64,000 bases of DNA, taken from Diospyros lotus (taxonomy: Eukaryota; Streptophyta; Magnoliopsida; Ericales; Ebenaceae). This document shows positions 45,901 through 58,367 of the stretch, piece by piece. Where the stretch lies: the NCBI RefSeq assembly GCF_014633365.1, contig NC_068351.1, forward strand, positions 22,080,866 to 22,144,865. Direction: 5' to 3'. The notes under the pieces are model-generated. The model saw only the letters and a program-made list of their open reading frames with translations. It did not search any database and was not told the DNA's origin. Position numbers and translations under genes: made by a program. Numbering within the stretch: position 1 is the stretch's first letter; each line of letters opens with the position of its first letter.

Positions 45901-47560
45901 CTCCTATTTTTCAAACATTTCTCTCTCTCAAAAAATTATAATAAATACCAAACACCCATTTTTCCCAAATATTTTTACATAAACCATCATTCAGTAATTT
46001 TATGAAAATTATAAAATTAAAATCAAGGAAAACCTGGCACTCATGCACCCTCACGCGCTGCTACTTTCTCTAGTCTTCTTCTCCGGCCACAGTGGCTTTT
46101 TGGCGATCTCCTTTGGCCAAAACAACAATGGGGCCTTGAAGATCTCGATGAGACGACTTCAATTGACCCTTCACTTGTCAGAAAAAGTCGTCGGAAAAGG
46201 GTTTAAAACCCAGTTGCAGGTCTCAGTCCGGCAGCTCTCGCTTTTCTGGCCAACTCACTGAAACTCCACCAAATGTACACGAAACTCTTCAAAAATCTCC
46301 AGAAATGATCCTTATGAATCCAAGAACAAAAGCCCTCTAATCTCTTTGCTCGATTTTAAATTTGAACCCTCGGCCAAGAACCCCCTTTTATACTCATTTT
46401 TGACCCGATTCCCCATCAAATCTAGCTCGTTCTTATCCCTTAAACCCAAATCCATCCTCCAAACCAATTGAAAAGCCCCAAATCGTGAGCCTAAGCCCTT
46501 GAAAGATTCGGCTAAATCAAAAATTTCTTCCGCCACCATTTTCGGTCACATCCTAGCATTTTTCGGCCAATGGCGAGTCCCAACAGCTTCATCATCGTCT
46601 AGAGCTAAGCTAGCACCTCCCAAGTGACCTTCCCGACACCTCAGAGGCGGCTGCAGGCGGCCGGTCGGTTTCACACCTTGGTATTTTTGTTTTTTTGTAT
46701 TTTAGCCCGTAGCCAACTTTTAATTGCATTTTCTCCCAATCCTAGATATCTCTAGACTATCTAACACTTTCACTACTGCCCCTAAGTTCCATATTTTTCA
46801 TTTTCCTCAAAAACTTCTAAAGAACTTGCCATTTTGACCTCCTTCGGGTAATTTACAAAATCTGCACTTTTGCCCGAATGCCCATAATTACGTGTTTTTG
46901 ACTTCAAACCTTTGAAAATCTCTTGATTTTGTCGAATATCGCTGATTTGGACAATTTTACTCTTATTGGCTTGCTTGACACAATCTCTCACCTTTCGTTT
47001 ATGTTTTGAGTATTGCACTTTGGCCTGAAACTATTGTAAATTCCATTTTGACCCCGTAATTTTTGAAAATGCTCTTAATATTAAGTATTGGGTATTACAC
47101 TGCTGCTACCATGGCTGCTTCACACCGCGGCCACACCGCCGGCTGCATTGCTTCAGGCTGTCGTGCCACCAGTCATAGCTACCGGCCTGACCAGCCATCA
47201 ACCAACCACCTTCGCCGGCTTCCATCTCCCTTTCTCTCACTCGATCTCCCTGCTCTCTCTCTCCCTCTCTTTTAAATTTTAGAGAAAAGGGGCATTGTTG
47301 CTTCCTTGGCCCCCAAGCCACTTACATATATACATGAATTTTACACATTTAACCCCTCTTATTCTCTTTAATTTTACTTAAGAATTTTGATAATTACGCT
47401 TGGACCTTTCAAGCTTTAAATTAAATACCACCATGCCACACAATAACTTGATTTCTTAAAAACTAATAATCGACTTTTACTCGATAAAGTCAATTTTGTC
47501 TTTGCACCTACACGAGACCTTTTCTCTACTCTAAAACACTTCAGGGTTGCTTCACTCGTA
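42961..47560 (-). mobile_element. LTR D, minus-strand homologue of solo LTR B, with nested solo LTR E
   Basis: Read on the minus strand from about 47555 to 42961, skipping LTR E (44642-47099), it matches LTR B: a GAGTAAAAGTCG stretch, a GC-rich region, then GGCTTCCGAAGC and CCGAGGAGGAGG-type blocks and a CCTAGTCCCCACCTAAG block near its end. It lacks its first few hundred bases, joining a gag fragment at about 47555-47565. The right-hand ORFs are non-coding. The 42961 end is approximate. Confidence 0.7.
44642..47099 (-). mobile_element. solo LTR E nested in LTR D
   Basis: Starts TGTAACACCCCGCC and ends GGGTATTACA on the plus strand. CCGCT (44637-44641) and CTGCT (47100-47104) are near-identical target duplicates. 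A TATA box on the minus strand (GTATAAAAG, about 46393-46385) fits. Length is 2,458 bp, close to solo LTRs A and C. It is homologous to the LTR starting at 48874. Confidence 0.82.
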
Positions 47561-48560
47561 AAATTGGGTTTATCGAGTAACCTTAGGGTAGTCCTTTTCC
47601 TTATGTCATTTTTCACCGTATGCAAAACATGTGATATACCCTTGAGAACAATTCTTCCCTGGGTGTACTTTATTGCATTGGGGACATGGTTTGGCATCTT
47701 TGAAATTCCTCCTTCCTGACTTGTGCTCTGTGCCTTTCGAATCTCTTTTCTTTTCATCAGATCTTACCAGTCCTACACGCAGTAGGTTCGTCTCAGTGGT
47801 CAGAGCCCTGTCTGGCACCTCGTTGTAAGTGTCAATAGCACACGCGCTAAGAGCTTTTTGTAGAGCCACCTTTAATCTACCCACAAATTTATGTGCCTTC
47901 TACCTCTCGTCTGTTTCTTACATCGGCATGTACCTAATTGGTTGAGTAAACTTGACATCATACTGAGACATCGACATTTCTTCTATCTGCCTCAATTTCA
48001 TAAACTCCCAAGTCTTCTCTTCCTGCCTGCTTTGTGTAAAGTACTTAGCATTAAAAAACTTGAATCTTTCCTAGGTTATCAACTAAGCTTGTCTCGGCCT
48101 TGCATCTTGTTCTGCTTGCTGAGGTATCCTGTGCAAGGCTTGCTGCGTCAATTTCCACCATCACCCAGCTTCTTCCTCCAGCATGAAAGTAGCACAATTG
48201 ACCTTTTCCTCGTCACTGCATTGCAGATGTTGGAGCAGCTTCTCGATTTGTTTTATCCAGTACTCTGCCATACTAGGGTCATCTCCTACCCTTCCTTTAA
48301 ACACCGGGGGTCTTTGTCGGCAATACTGATCTAGCACATGCGGGATTTGCCTTGGCGGCTCATTTCTTGCTACACAAGTTAGCATATTCTCTAAGATCCT
48401 TTCCATTAGATCAAGTCTATTCTCACTAGGATCTGATCACTCTTCTTGTCGTCCATTGCTTGTGACACGATTCGCAACACAACTATGATGACTGCTATTT
48501 CTGTCACTCTTATCTTGTCCATTGAGACCTGTGATTCCAAGATTTTTCACCATCTAAAAA
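47560..48560 (-). pseudogene. gag remnant with zinc knuckle (Tekay-like)
   Basis: On the minus strand, MERILENMLTCVARNEPP, then PPVFKGRVGDDPSMAEYWI and EKVNCATFMLEEEAG match the same regions of the intact gag at 58.9-60.0 kb (for example, PPSFKG and CATFMLEEEA). A CPQCNKVHPGKNC stretch and a damaged zinc knuckle (ITCFAYGEK, stop, HKEKDY) end at the LTR D junction. The middle is frameshifted. Confidence 0.8.
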
Positions 48561-48860
48561 AGGAAAAAAGAAACACTCTCTTAGAGGTAACCTCAATTTC
48601 AATATCCCTATAATCAGAATCAATTCTATTACTAAAAACACTTATCGAACCATCCTAGGTTTCTTATTTTAGATCATTTCCTAGGATCCTTGATCTATAC
48701 CAAATCAGTCCTATACTCGAACCTCAATGATTCATATCACCTATTCATAAACCTAACTTGACAGCTAGATTACATCACATCGAACTAACCATCCATGCCT
48801 CGATCACTCCTAATTTCCAATAGCACCTTTAAGTCTCCAAATCAGGGTTTTTGCTATTTT

Positions 48861-48872
48861 CTCTGATACCAA
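48861..48872 (-). other. primer-binding site (initiator tRNA-Met)
   Basis: CTCTGATACCAA here, on the minus strand TTGGTATCAGAG, directly follows the end of an LTR (TGTAACGCC from 48874 on the plus strand). It marks the 5' end of the internal region that holds the gag remnant. Confidence 0.8.
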
Positions 48873-48873
48873 T

Positions 48874-49535
48874 TGTAACGCCCCATTTTTCCTAAGCATG
48901 CGTTAACTTGAGATTTTGGGGATATTTTTTTTTTCTTCAAGATATACTCAACATAAATTAAACCCCGACAATCTCGATTTACCATCTCACCATATTAACT
49001 TAAAGGAATAAGCTAAGACTAGTAATATCATCACATTAGCGGAAGTAGAATTGAAACCTCGAAAATACATAATCGAATTCACTTTATTCATAATGTAGAA
49101 ATTGTTTGACAAGACATTTCAAAACAAAATACATCAAGACTCATCTCTCAACAACAACTACTAACACCTCAAGTATAAACAAAATATATGCTAACGATTA
49201 CCAACGAAATCAATGGCTACATCTCGAGAACCCCTTTTCCTTTAGCACCGTTGCTTTCACCTGGAATGTTTGAATATTCCAGGGACATAGTCCAAATTAG
49301 ATGATGAATCATCTAAGCGAGAGTTCAAAAATATTTTCATGAATATATGCAAACCATGAATAAAACAGACATATCCAGATATATCCTTGCCCAAGAGTAT
49401 CTATCTAACTTTAGAGAGCCAAGTCGCGTTTTAACCCTATGCTGAACTTAGCCCAACTTATGACTCTACCCACGAGCGACCTAGTGTGAGTATCTTAGCT
49501 TTGAACATACTCCGTGGTTAAATTCAAGGGGTACC
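48874..49535 (-). mobile_element. 3' part of a 5' LTR of the LTR E family
   Basis: The end TGTAACGCCCC next to the primer site, then blocks (ATTCCAGGGACATAGTCC, TTAGATGATGAATCATCTAAG) that match LTR E at about 45120-45180 mark this as the U5/R end of an LTR whose element ran leftwards (gag remnant at 47560-48560). A Sirevirus-like LTR starts at 49536 inside it, and its continuation beyond 50640 is uncertain. Confidence 0.65.
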
Positions 49536-50640
49536 TGTTGGTCCCTTAGGGAATGACAACTCAAGAGGTGGGGTGAATTGAGTGACTATTTTTTGTTTTG
49601 CAATTTTAATAAATACTCTTGATTAATGATTTTATTTAAGAATATATATTTGATAAATATAATAAGTGATGTTTGAGATTATAATAAATGCAAGCCACAA
49701 GATATAACAAAAATAAATTAAATGAGACAGTAGAAAAGTTTTAGTTATTCTGTGTCTCCATAGACACCTAGTCCACTCTCCCAAGGTCTAACCACCCTTG
49801 GGGTTCCAGTAAACCAATTTCACCAAGGTTTTCACACTAGCTCACATTTGAAACTAGATACACATCTAGATTACAACGAGTTTTAAATAACCACTACACC
49901 AAGGTTCCCACCCTAACTTATCTTGAAAGCTAGATTCACCTAGATTTTAATGGTTCTAAGAAACCTATATGATCAACAACTATAGTTTAAATGTTTACAA
50001 ATAATTGTCCACACTTGGACACAAATAAATAATTAATTAAGCACAAAATATACAAGGCAATAATATTTAAATAAATAAATAAATTGGTGACCTAAAATTT
50101 GGAGTAGACTTGAAAATATTTTTCTCCTCTTACCTTGTGGCTCTTCGGTTGTTGTGAAATATCGTTTCAAGAGCCTTGGATTGCTTAGATGTTAGCTTGA
50201 GAATGTTTGGGATTTTTTGGATGTTTTGAATAAGCAATATGTGTAATGAATGATCTAAAAAATTAGTCTAGGGGTATTTATAGGCATTTTTTTGGCACTA
50301 TTCCAACTGTCAAAAAACTGACCGTTAGGTCGAAAGTCGACTCTTATTTGAATGAGAACAACGGTAAAAAATTTGACCGTTGGCACGTCGTCTTTTAAAA
50401 ATTGAATAGTCAACTTTTAGAAATTACAAAGTCGACTTTTGAAAATCAAAGAATCAACTTTCACTGTAGCGATACTATATAGCAGTACTGCAATTAGTAT
50501 ATTTAAAAAAATACTCTTTTTTTAATCATCAAAACACTATAATTTGTATATTGAAAAATACTATTTTTGATAATCATCAAAACTTAATTAATATGAGCAA
50601 GTTGGCTCAACAATACTTGGCCTAATCACCTGTTCATCCC
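49536..50640 (-). mobile_element. Sirevirus-like LTR remnant
   Basis: Starts TGTTGGTCCC, followed by GGTGGGGTGAATTG, as in the other LTRs of this type. A TATA box on the minus strand (about 50282-50275) is followed, at 50334-50460, by motifs AAGTCGACT, AAGTCGACTTTT and GTCAACTTT. The right end is not certain (perhaps near 50606-50633), and no target duplicate was found. Confidence 0.6.
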
Positions 50641-51658
50641 AACAATTTGGCTCTAAGGGTTTTTCGAGCTCAAAATCTACCAAGATGGTCAGGCTAAAGA
50701 TGACCACACTTAGATCCCCCAAATGGGTTGGCTAGAGACTAAGGGATGGTATGGGTAGCATTAGGAATAATCCCTAGTCAGCCGTCATTATCCTGACTTC
50801 TCGACTAACAAACTTCGATTTGCGGTATATTCAGGGCCTTTCTTACTTGTACTCTTGTTTATCCTAACTATTTATCGTTGCTATTTTATACGCCTCGAAC
50901 CATTCTAACTTGCTTGTGTTAAGACTATTGGTGCTTCCCCATCATATGACTGAAGAGGCCAACACTTATTAACAAGATAAGAAGACACCTCGACTAAACA
51001 AAAAAGAATACTCGTATGTTAGCCAAGGTACGATAATACTAAATCCTATCTTTCTATAATTTATTAAAACCAGTGGGATTGACATATTTAAGGAAAAAGG
51101 CAAAGGCAATACCAGGTATTATTGCATTACTCCCTTATTTTCCTATCTAGCACATGAATCCTCACTCATTCACAAGCATTTTGCATCACATACTTGAAAA
51201 ATCATTTTGTCTTTCAAAACCAGCTGAGAAGCCATTTTGAGATAATCTGAGGCTCAATCTAGATCAACAGTTCAAGTCTCGACTCGCATAAAGTTGTTAA
51301 AGGGAGAACCCATGATAAAAACGGGTAGGACACAACTTAAATTGAACTAAGAAAGAGAAAATATAATAGCAGGGATAGTAGAATGTTAGATGAAGGAGGA
51401 GTAAGGATAAAAGGAGTAAAGGATTTAGTAAAATATTTATGGAAACACGACTAAGCTCGGAAGAAATAAATGATATTGTAGGGAGGAGAGTTTATTAAGG
51501 GAACAAGGAAGAGAGCTCTATAAGAGAGTTGGGACAAAAAATTAGCAAAGATAATGGCAAACATGACAAGACTTAGGCAGAGATTAAAACCCTAGACTAA
51601 ACCACAACACCTGCACCACATTTGAGCACTTTGACTTGTTATATTTTCAAAAGTGTAG
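50641..51658. other. unassigned repeat-like sequence
   Basis: No coding sequence is recognised. It may continue the LTR interrupted at 49536 (purine-rich A/G stretches near 51340-51480 recall U3 regions), but I could not align it by eye. Confidence 0.35.
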
Positions 51659-52619
51659 TGTTAATATAAGTGCATGTTTGGGGGTTGGAGGAGTGCATAA
51701 TCCCACATCAGGAAAGTAAGGGAAGTTTCAAATATTTAAATTCCCCTCCATTGCTCTTTGGGCTTGGGCCCCAAGGGGCAATTGGATTTTGCGAGCAAGC
51801 GAGCTCCTACCCTCTGTGGGTTCGGGTTTAAGCTCATGCACACATCATCGCCACCGCCTGGCTTGACTCAGTTCAATTCAAGGAGAAAATAATATATTGT
51901 ATTTGTTCCACAACATTTGAAGTTGCGAATATAATTATTAAAATTAATTGGTAACTCTTGAAATCGATTTATTTAATTTTGGTGTAATTTTTAGTTTTGG
52001 TTTTTTTGATTAAAATCGAACATTTTTGGTTTTTATAATTGAAACCAAAAGATGGATTGATTGTTGGATTCAATGTGTGGCTTTCAGTTTCATAGTTTGT
52101 CAACTATATATAGTTTATCGTTCTTCTTTGTTAGTGGTCCAAATTTCGAGAATCTAAAGTCTCTTTTCTTTATGCCTCAAAGTTCTTGTGTCTTGGAGAG
52201 AAAGTGTCATACAAAGTTATTCCAGATCCGGTTGTTCGTGGTTGTAGTTCAACCGAAGATGATCGTTATATCCTACTGAGATAGTCATCAGAGTCTACAT
52301 GTGACTGGTACAGGGCAAATTCCGTCTTTAGGAAAGTACTTCTGATGTGCCTCGATCGCTGATGTCCTTCTGTTTTGAGTTATTCTTGCAATTGTTGTGG
52401 TTGCTTGAGCCTCCTAAATAATGGCAATTTTCCATCTGAGTTTCTGGTTTGCTGTTATATTTTTTTCAAATTATTGTAATTCAGTTTCATAAGTGCATTA
52501 GTCAAATTGTCACTATTATAGATCTATACATATTTTTGCGATTGTGTCAACAATCTAAAGATAAAAGTTCTTGATATGGCTTCCATTAACACCAATGTTG
52601 CTACTACTGCTGCTACGGC
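51659..52619 (+). mobile_element. Ty1/copia 5' LTR, leader and gag start (split by the chromovirus)
   Basis: TGTTAATATAAGTGC at 51659 and a promoter-like ACTATATATAG at about 52101 suggest an LTR to about 52280; a diverged primer-site-like TCATCAGAGTC follows (about 52286-52296). The gag ATG is at 52576 (MASINTNVATTAA). The chromovirus with TSD ACGGC interrupts it at 52619, and it continues at 63787. The LTR length of about 620 bp is an estimate. Confidence 0.65.
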
Positions 52620-55367
52620 TGTAACGCCCCGCTCCCACCTACGGGTGTTACTCACGAATAGCCAACTTACTATTCACACGCTAGGGCAAAGATGAAGAGA
52701 CGGCTACGTTTCAACGGGAAACGACCTAGGTGGGAACTAGGCTTTGCCCTCTCTTCGCTCCGCTCGAGGGTCCGGGAATTATCGATCGACCTATTAGACC
52801 CGAAACCTCGCAATCGTCACCCCTTCCTGAGCTCTTTAATGAAGGGCTAAGGGTGACTTACCAGGATCAAAAGGAATTAAGCTAACTCTCTAGCTTAAAG
52901 TAATTTATGGCATAACGCCTTAATTATAAGAAAATAGGTTTTTCTTATCTTTGCCCCAACCATTAACCCATTTAATTCATTTCCAATTCCTTAGGAAAAT
53001 ATTTGGATTAATCTTCCTTTAGAAAAATTTAAATAAAATTTTCCTCATTAAAGCTCCATTAATTTTCCCTTTAATTTATTTCAAAATTTCCATGATTTTC
53101 CAATCATTAGGAAAAAAATAATTTTTGAAATACAGATCTCAAGCATCCTCATCCAATTTCAAAATTTAAGGAAAATAGCCCATTATTTAATTTCCCAAAA
53201 TTTAGAAATTTTTTCCACAATTGCCTCAAATTTACATTAATTTAAAAATTAATTTAGAGGCTAAATACTCATTTAATTATTTATTTATTTAAATTATTTC
53301 ATAATTCCATAAATGTCAGAAATAATTAAATAACCCAAAAAATAAAAAAAAATAAACGAAAAGAACTTCACAGCAGCCACAGGGGAGGGGGGGGCGCGCA
53401 GCAGCAGCCGCGCCCCCCCAGCGCGCGCGCAGGCCGCGCGCGCGGGCCGCGCATGGCCGCGCGCGCAGGCCGCGCATGGCCGCGCGCGCGGGCCACGCCT
53501 GCCCCTCGCGCGCACTGGCCGGCCGCGCGCGGCCGCGCCAGCCCGCCCAGGCGCGCCTTGGCTGCCCAGCCCACTGCCTGGCCACTTTTTTTCCAAAAAA
53601 AAAATATATATATATTTTTTAAATAAAACCATATTTTCCAGAATACATTTCCATATCAAGGGGCTTCCAAAACACTAAATTTTTCCCCCTTTTAACCACA
53701 TTTACATACAATCCAAGATTAACAAAATAATACAACACAAAAATACAAACTACATAACCATTACACATAGTTTTCCTCTTTGCTTCAATACCTTCACCCT
53801 TGCAAAACTCCCTTTCCCTTGGATGATTCTCCATCTACATCGAGGTCAAAGGACCTTATGAGCCAATGCTCAGTAAGGGTGCTATGCAAATGTAAATGAA
53901 GTATGAGAAACATAACATGTAATGCAATGCAATGCATATTAAGGGTAGTTCTCCATGCCCTCATAACCACTTAGGTTAAGGCACCAACCAACCCCTCACT
54001 CCCCTCACAAGTCCTCCTTATGGCCATAGGTCCACTTGGGCACAAAACATGCAAAGAACCATCACATGCAACTCATTCACACATGTACAAATGCAAGCAA
54101 AAACCCCTCCACTTGGGGCTATCCCTTACCTTGTTTCCTTGAAGCTTTAACACTCTCTCAAGCCAAGAATCCTCTTAGACTTTGAAGCTTCAACACCACC
54201 ACAAGCTAAGACTCACCCTTAAAGAAAAATAATAAAGGGACTTTAGCTCTTAAACACATGCCTTAAACTATAACAAAAGAGAAAACTAGATTACCTTTTG
54301 CTAGACTTTCTCTTCCTTCTCTAGACTTCCTTGCCTTCTTGCTTCTCTACTTCACAAATGGGAAAAAGCTTGGAACTAATTTCTCACTTCCCATTTATAG
54401 AGTTTTCTTCTTAATCCATGCCAATTCTTAAGATCACATCCTAGCCATTGATTTTTTTCTTATTTCAAGAGACCTAATCTCTACCTTTGAACATTAGCAC
54501 AATCCTTGTGCTTCTCCCAAGTTAAATCCTAACCCTTTTTTTTAGGAGAACTCTTGCCTAGATACAAAGGAAACACAAATCCAAGAGACTTATCTTGTTA
54601 AATCTCCTCCATTGATCTCTCTTTGGAGACTAAATCTCCTCCCTTGGATCAATCCCAATTTTCCATAATTCTCCATTTTTCATTTAATTAAATCATGACT
54701 AATTTCCAAGATTGACTAATTTCCCAAATTTGCATTTAATTTAAATCCACAACTTTTCAAGCATTTAATGGAGACTTAAATAATTTCTTTTTGATTTAAA
54801 TTTAAAAGCTCTTCAAAGACATAATCTAATTTCTTTAGCATTTATTTAAATCCACCATTTTCCAACATTAATGCTTGACAAATTTCTTTTTATTATTGAT
54901 TTTCTTTTTAATTTTCTCCATCATGGCTCTCATTAATGCTTGAGAGACTAATTTCTTTTTCCTTTTTCATTTATTAAATATCCCTCTTGGTTCACAAGAT
55001 CATGCCATGTGTCACCAAATTCTCTCAATTAAATAAATCTTTATTCTCCAAATTAAATTAAATCTCTTCCATAAGAACTTGCCAAGTGTCATCAATCTAA
55101 CCATACTTGGTTTTCCAATTTAATTCCTAATTATCTATGCACTTAATCAAGAATTAAATTCTCCAACATTTATTCTCCAATATAAACAATTTCTCCAAAA
55201 ATAATTTATCTTCCTTTGGGATGAAATTCCAAATTACCATTTTGCCCCTCACAAGACATCCAATATTTCATGGCATTTTCTTTAATTCAAGGGCAATTTT
55301 GGAATTTTTCATAGACTAAAATTCTCTTAAATGACAAAATTTATCATGACTCTTTAAGGGTATTACA
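52620..55367 (-). repeat. 3' LTR of the chromovirus (2,748 bp)
   Basis: Read on the minus strand it begins TGTAATACCC at 55367 and ends GGCGTTACA at 52620. A TATA box CTCTATAAATGGG lies at about 54407-54396 on the minus strand, so U3 is about 0.97 kb and R-U5 about 1.75 kb. A GC island lies at 53390-53582. Confidence 0.96.
53390..53582. repeat. GC-rich GCGCGC island in the 3' LTR
   Basis: About 190 bp of G/C, mostly GCGCGC and GGCCGCGC repeats, in an AT-rich LTR. It is followed by T- and A-runs (53585-53605). In the LTR orientation it is downstream of the TATA box, so it would be in the transcript. The overlapping Arg/Ala-rich ORFs are composition artefacts. Confidence 0.9.
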
Positions 55368-55383
55368 ATCCACCTCTCTTAAA
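55368..55383 (-). other. polypurine tract
   Basis: On the minus strand AAGAGAGGTGGAT lies directly before the TG of the 3' LTR, the primer for plus-strand DNA synthesis. Confidence 0.85.
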
Positions 55384-55439
55384 AGAATTTCGTCCTCGAA
55401 ATTTCATTTCCATTAATGCAACGTATTAATACATCAAAG

Positions 55440-58364
55440 CTACTCTTCCATTACATCAACAAATAATTCGGGAAATTGACGCTTTAGATCGTCTTCTAGC
55501 TCCCATGTTGCTTCCCGATCAGAGTGATGGTTCCACTGAACTTTAACTAATGGAATTGATTTGCTTCTCAATTTCTTTTCCTTGCGGTCCAAGATTTTTA
55601 CTGGCCTTTCAATATAGGTTAGGTTTTGACGAACCTCAACCTCTTCCTCTGGAACTTCCATTCTTGGATCCGGTATGAACTTTCGCAATTGAGACACATG
55701 GAACACGTCATGAAATCCTGCTAATTCGTTGGACAAGGCCAACCGATAGGCCAAAGGTCCTACTCGCCCAATGATCCTATACGGTCCCATAAACCTCGGA
55801 CTAAGCTTCCCTTGCTTCCGATTTCTCATTGACGGTCTTTGGGGTGAGATCCGAAGAAATACGCTATCCCCTTCTTGAAATTCCAAATCTCGCGCACGGT
55901 GATCCGCATAGTACTTTTGGCGATCTTGAGCAATCTTCATACACTTTCTTGCCACATCAATCTTCTCAGAGGCTTGCTGTACTAATTCAGTCTTGGCCAA
56001 CTGCTTTTCACCCACCTCAAGCCAACACGAAGGCGATCGGCAACGCCTGCCATACAAAGCTTCATACGGCGCCATGCCGATGCTACTCTGATAGCTGTTA
56101 TTATACGAGAATTCCACCAACGGCAAGTACTCATCCCAATTTCCTCCAAACTCCAGTACACATGCCCGCAACATGTCTTCCAAAACCTGGTTCACCCTCT
56201 CAGTCTGGCCGTCTGTTTGGGGGTGATATGCAATACTAAAATTCAACCTCGTTCCCAATTCTTCTTGCAAACACGTCCAAAATCTTGATAAAAATTTTGA
56301 ATCTCTATCAGACACAATGCTGACTGGGGTTCCATGCAGCCGCACGATTTCCTGAACATAAATCCGTGACAGCTCTTCCGCACCTTGAGTAGTCCGAACA
56401 GGTATGAAATGAGCCGACTTTGTTAGCCTGTCGACCACCACCCATATCGAGTCTTTCTTCCTTGCTGTCTTGGGCAATCCCACAATGAAGTCCATGGAAA
56501 TGTGCTCCCACTTCCATTCTGGTATCTCTAACGGTCGCAACAATCCTGCCGGCCGCTGATGCTCGATCTTAATACGCTGGCATGCATCACACTTGGCTAC
56601 ATACTGAGCCACACTTCGCTTCATTCCAGGCCACCAATAAACTTCTCTCAAGTCTTTATACATCTTGGTCGCCCCTGGATGTACCGTGTACTTTGATCGA
56701 TGAGCTTCATCCAAAATCTTTTGCCTTAATTCTTCATTATTGGGAATATAAATTCGCTCGTTCATCCTCATGATTCCATCTCTGAACTCAAAATCTGTTT
56801 TCACCGGCTCACCCTTCTCATCCACCCATTGGCGAAGCCTCCGATCTTCCCCGGTAGCCTGACGTATCTCCTCCCACCAACCTGGCTGAATTCGCAGACT
56901 AGCCACCATGGATATACCGTTCCCAGGCGCTACACCCACCGTTAGGCTACTGAACACCTCTATCAGCTGCCATTCCCGCATCATCATCCCGGCCGCGACA
57001 GCAAGATCCCTACGACTAAGGGCATCCGCCACAACATTCGCCCGCCCTGGATGATAATGGATGGTGCAGTCGTAGTCCTTCAAGAACTCCATCCATCGAC
57101 GTTGTCTCATATTCAGCTCCTTTTGGGAAAAGATATACTTTAGGCTTTTATGATCGGTGTAGATCTCAAACTTCTCACCGTAGAGATAATGTCGCCAAAT
57201 CTTCAGGGCGTGGATAACGGCAGCCAATTCCAAATCGTGGACCGGGTAGTTCTTCTCATGAGGTCGTAATTGACGCGACCCATAAGCAATCACCTTACCA
57301 TGCTGCATCAACACGCAGCCTAATCCCGATCCTGAAGCATCACTGTAGACCACGAATCCTCCAGAACCTTCAGGCAAGGTCAAAATCGGCGCTGTGGTCA
57401 ACCGTTTCTTAAGTTCCTCAAAACTTTGTTCACACTTGTTATCCCATATGAACCTCACATTCTTCTGAGTCAAACGTGTCAGAGGCAAGGCAATTTTTGA
57501 AAATCCTTCAACGAATTGTCGATAGTATCCAGCTAACCCCAGAAAACTTCTTACCTCGAACACTGAACTCGGTCGGTGCCAGCTTTTAACGGCCTCTATC
57601 TTGGATGGATCCACTGATACACCGTCACTTGAAATTACATGGCCAAGAAATGCCACTTCCCTTAGCCAGAAGCTACATTTGGAAAATTTGGCATATAGCC
57701 TTTCGCTACGCAACCTTTCTAGCACCAACCTCAAATGTTCACGGTGCTCTGCCTCACTAGCTGAGTACACCAAGATATCATCAATAAAGACGATCACAAA
57801 CTGGTCTAGAAATGGTTTAAACACTCTATTCATGAGATCCATAAAAGCTGCAGGGGCATTGGTTAACCCGAATGGCATCACCAAAAATTCGAAGTGTCCG
57901 TATCGACACCGAAATGCCGTCTTGGGTATATCCTCATTTCTAACCTTCAGTTGGTAGTACCCCGAGCGCAGATCAATTTTTGAAAATATTCTAGCACCTT
58001 TCAATTGATCAAATAACTCTCCAATTCTAGGCAATGGGTACTTATTTTTCACTGTTACCTTATTGAGTGCTCGAAAATCAATGCACAATCGTAAGCTGTC
58101 ATCTTTCTTCTTTACAAATAACACTGGAGCTCCCCATGGGGAAATACTTGGTCGAATAAATCCCTTATCCACCAAATCTTGAAGTTGTACCTTAAGCTCC
58201 TTCAACTCAGCCGGGGCCATTCGATAAGTGGGTATAGAAATTGGTGTTGTTCCCGACAACAGTTCAATGGCAAACTCCACCTCTCGATCAGGAGGTAGCT
58301 CTGTCAAGTCCTTTGGAAAAACATCCAAGAACTCCCTCACTACTTCTACCTCTTCCGGCTTCAT
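55440..58364 (-). CDS. chromovirus pol: RT, RNase H, integrase, chromodomain (974 aa)
   Basis: RT motifs: [13 protein letters not shown] at about residue 127, [13 protein letters not shown] at 162 and VFIDDILVY at 192, with the DD pair. RNase H: YSDASG (Asp342), Glu379, TDHKSL (Asp404) and VVADALSR (Asp447). Integrase: zinc ligands His555, His562, Cys592, Cys595; catalytic Asp625 (SMDFIVGLP), Asp686 (VSDRD) and Glu722 (TERVNQ), with 35 residues between Asp686 and Glu722. A GPYRI and [13 protein letters not shown] region follows, then a chromodomain-like [11 protein letters not shown] ... ATWELEDDL at about 918-966, which would target heterochromatin. All catalytic residues are intact. The frame is the same as protease and gag; one TAA (58367-58365 region) separates it from protease. 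Confidence 0.97.
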   Translation of the reverse strand: MKPEEVEVVREFLDVFPKDLTELPPDREVEFAIELLSGTTPISIPTYRMAPAELKELKVQLQDLVDKGFIRPSISPWGAPVLFVKKKDDSLRLCIDFRALNKVTVKNKYPLPRIGELFDQLKGARIFSKIDLRSGYYQLKVRNEDIPKTAFRCRYGHFEFLVMPFGLTNAPAAFMDLMNRVFKPFLDQFVIVFIDDILVYSASEAEHREHLRLVLERLRSERLYAKFSKCSFWLREVAFLGHVISSDGVSVDPSKIEAVKSWHRPSSVFEVRSFLGLAGYYRQFVEGFSKIALPLTRLTQKNVRFIWDNKCEQSFEELKKRLTTAPILTLPEGSGGFVVYSDASGSGLGCVLMQHGKVIAYGSRQLRPHEKNYPVHDLELAAVIHALKIWRHYLYGEKFEIYTDHKSLKYIFSQKELNMRQRRWMEFLKDYDCTIHYHPGRANVVADALSRRDLAVAAGMMMREWQLIEVFSSLTVGVAPGNGISMVASLRIQPGWWEEIRQATGEDRRLRQWVDEKGEPVKTDFEFRDGIMRMNERIYIPNNEELRQKILDEAHRSKYTVHPGATKMYKDLREVYWWPGMKRSVAQYVAKCDACQRIKIEHQRPAGLLRPLEIPEWKWEHISMDFIVGLPKTARKKDSIWVVVDRLTKSAHFIPVRTTQGAEELSRIYVQEIVRLHGTPVSIVSDRDSKFLSRFWTCLQEELGTRLNFSIAYHPQTDGQTERVNQVLEDMLRACVLEFGGNWDEYLPLVEFSYNNSYQSSIGMAPYEALYGRRCRSPSCWLEVGEKQLAKTELVQQASEKIDVARKCMKIAQDRQKYYADHRARDLEFQEGDSVFLRISPQRPSMRNRKQGKLSPRFMGPYRIIGRVGPLAYRLALSNELAGFHDVFHVSQLRKFIPDPRMEVPEEEVEVRQNLTYIERPVKILDRKEKKLRSKSIPLVKVQWNHHSDREATWELEDDLKRQFPELFVDVMEE

Positions 58365-58367
58365 TTC

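Noticed and set aside
53294..53659. Arg/Ala/Gly-rich minus-strand ORFs in the chromovirus LTR (repeated at 61699-62073)
   Set aside because: Created by the GCGCGC island. The two LTR copies differ by a 9-bp unit there, and no conserved residues are seen.
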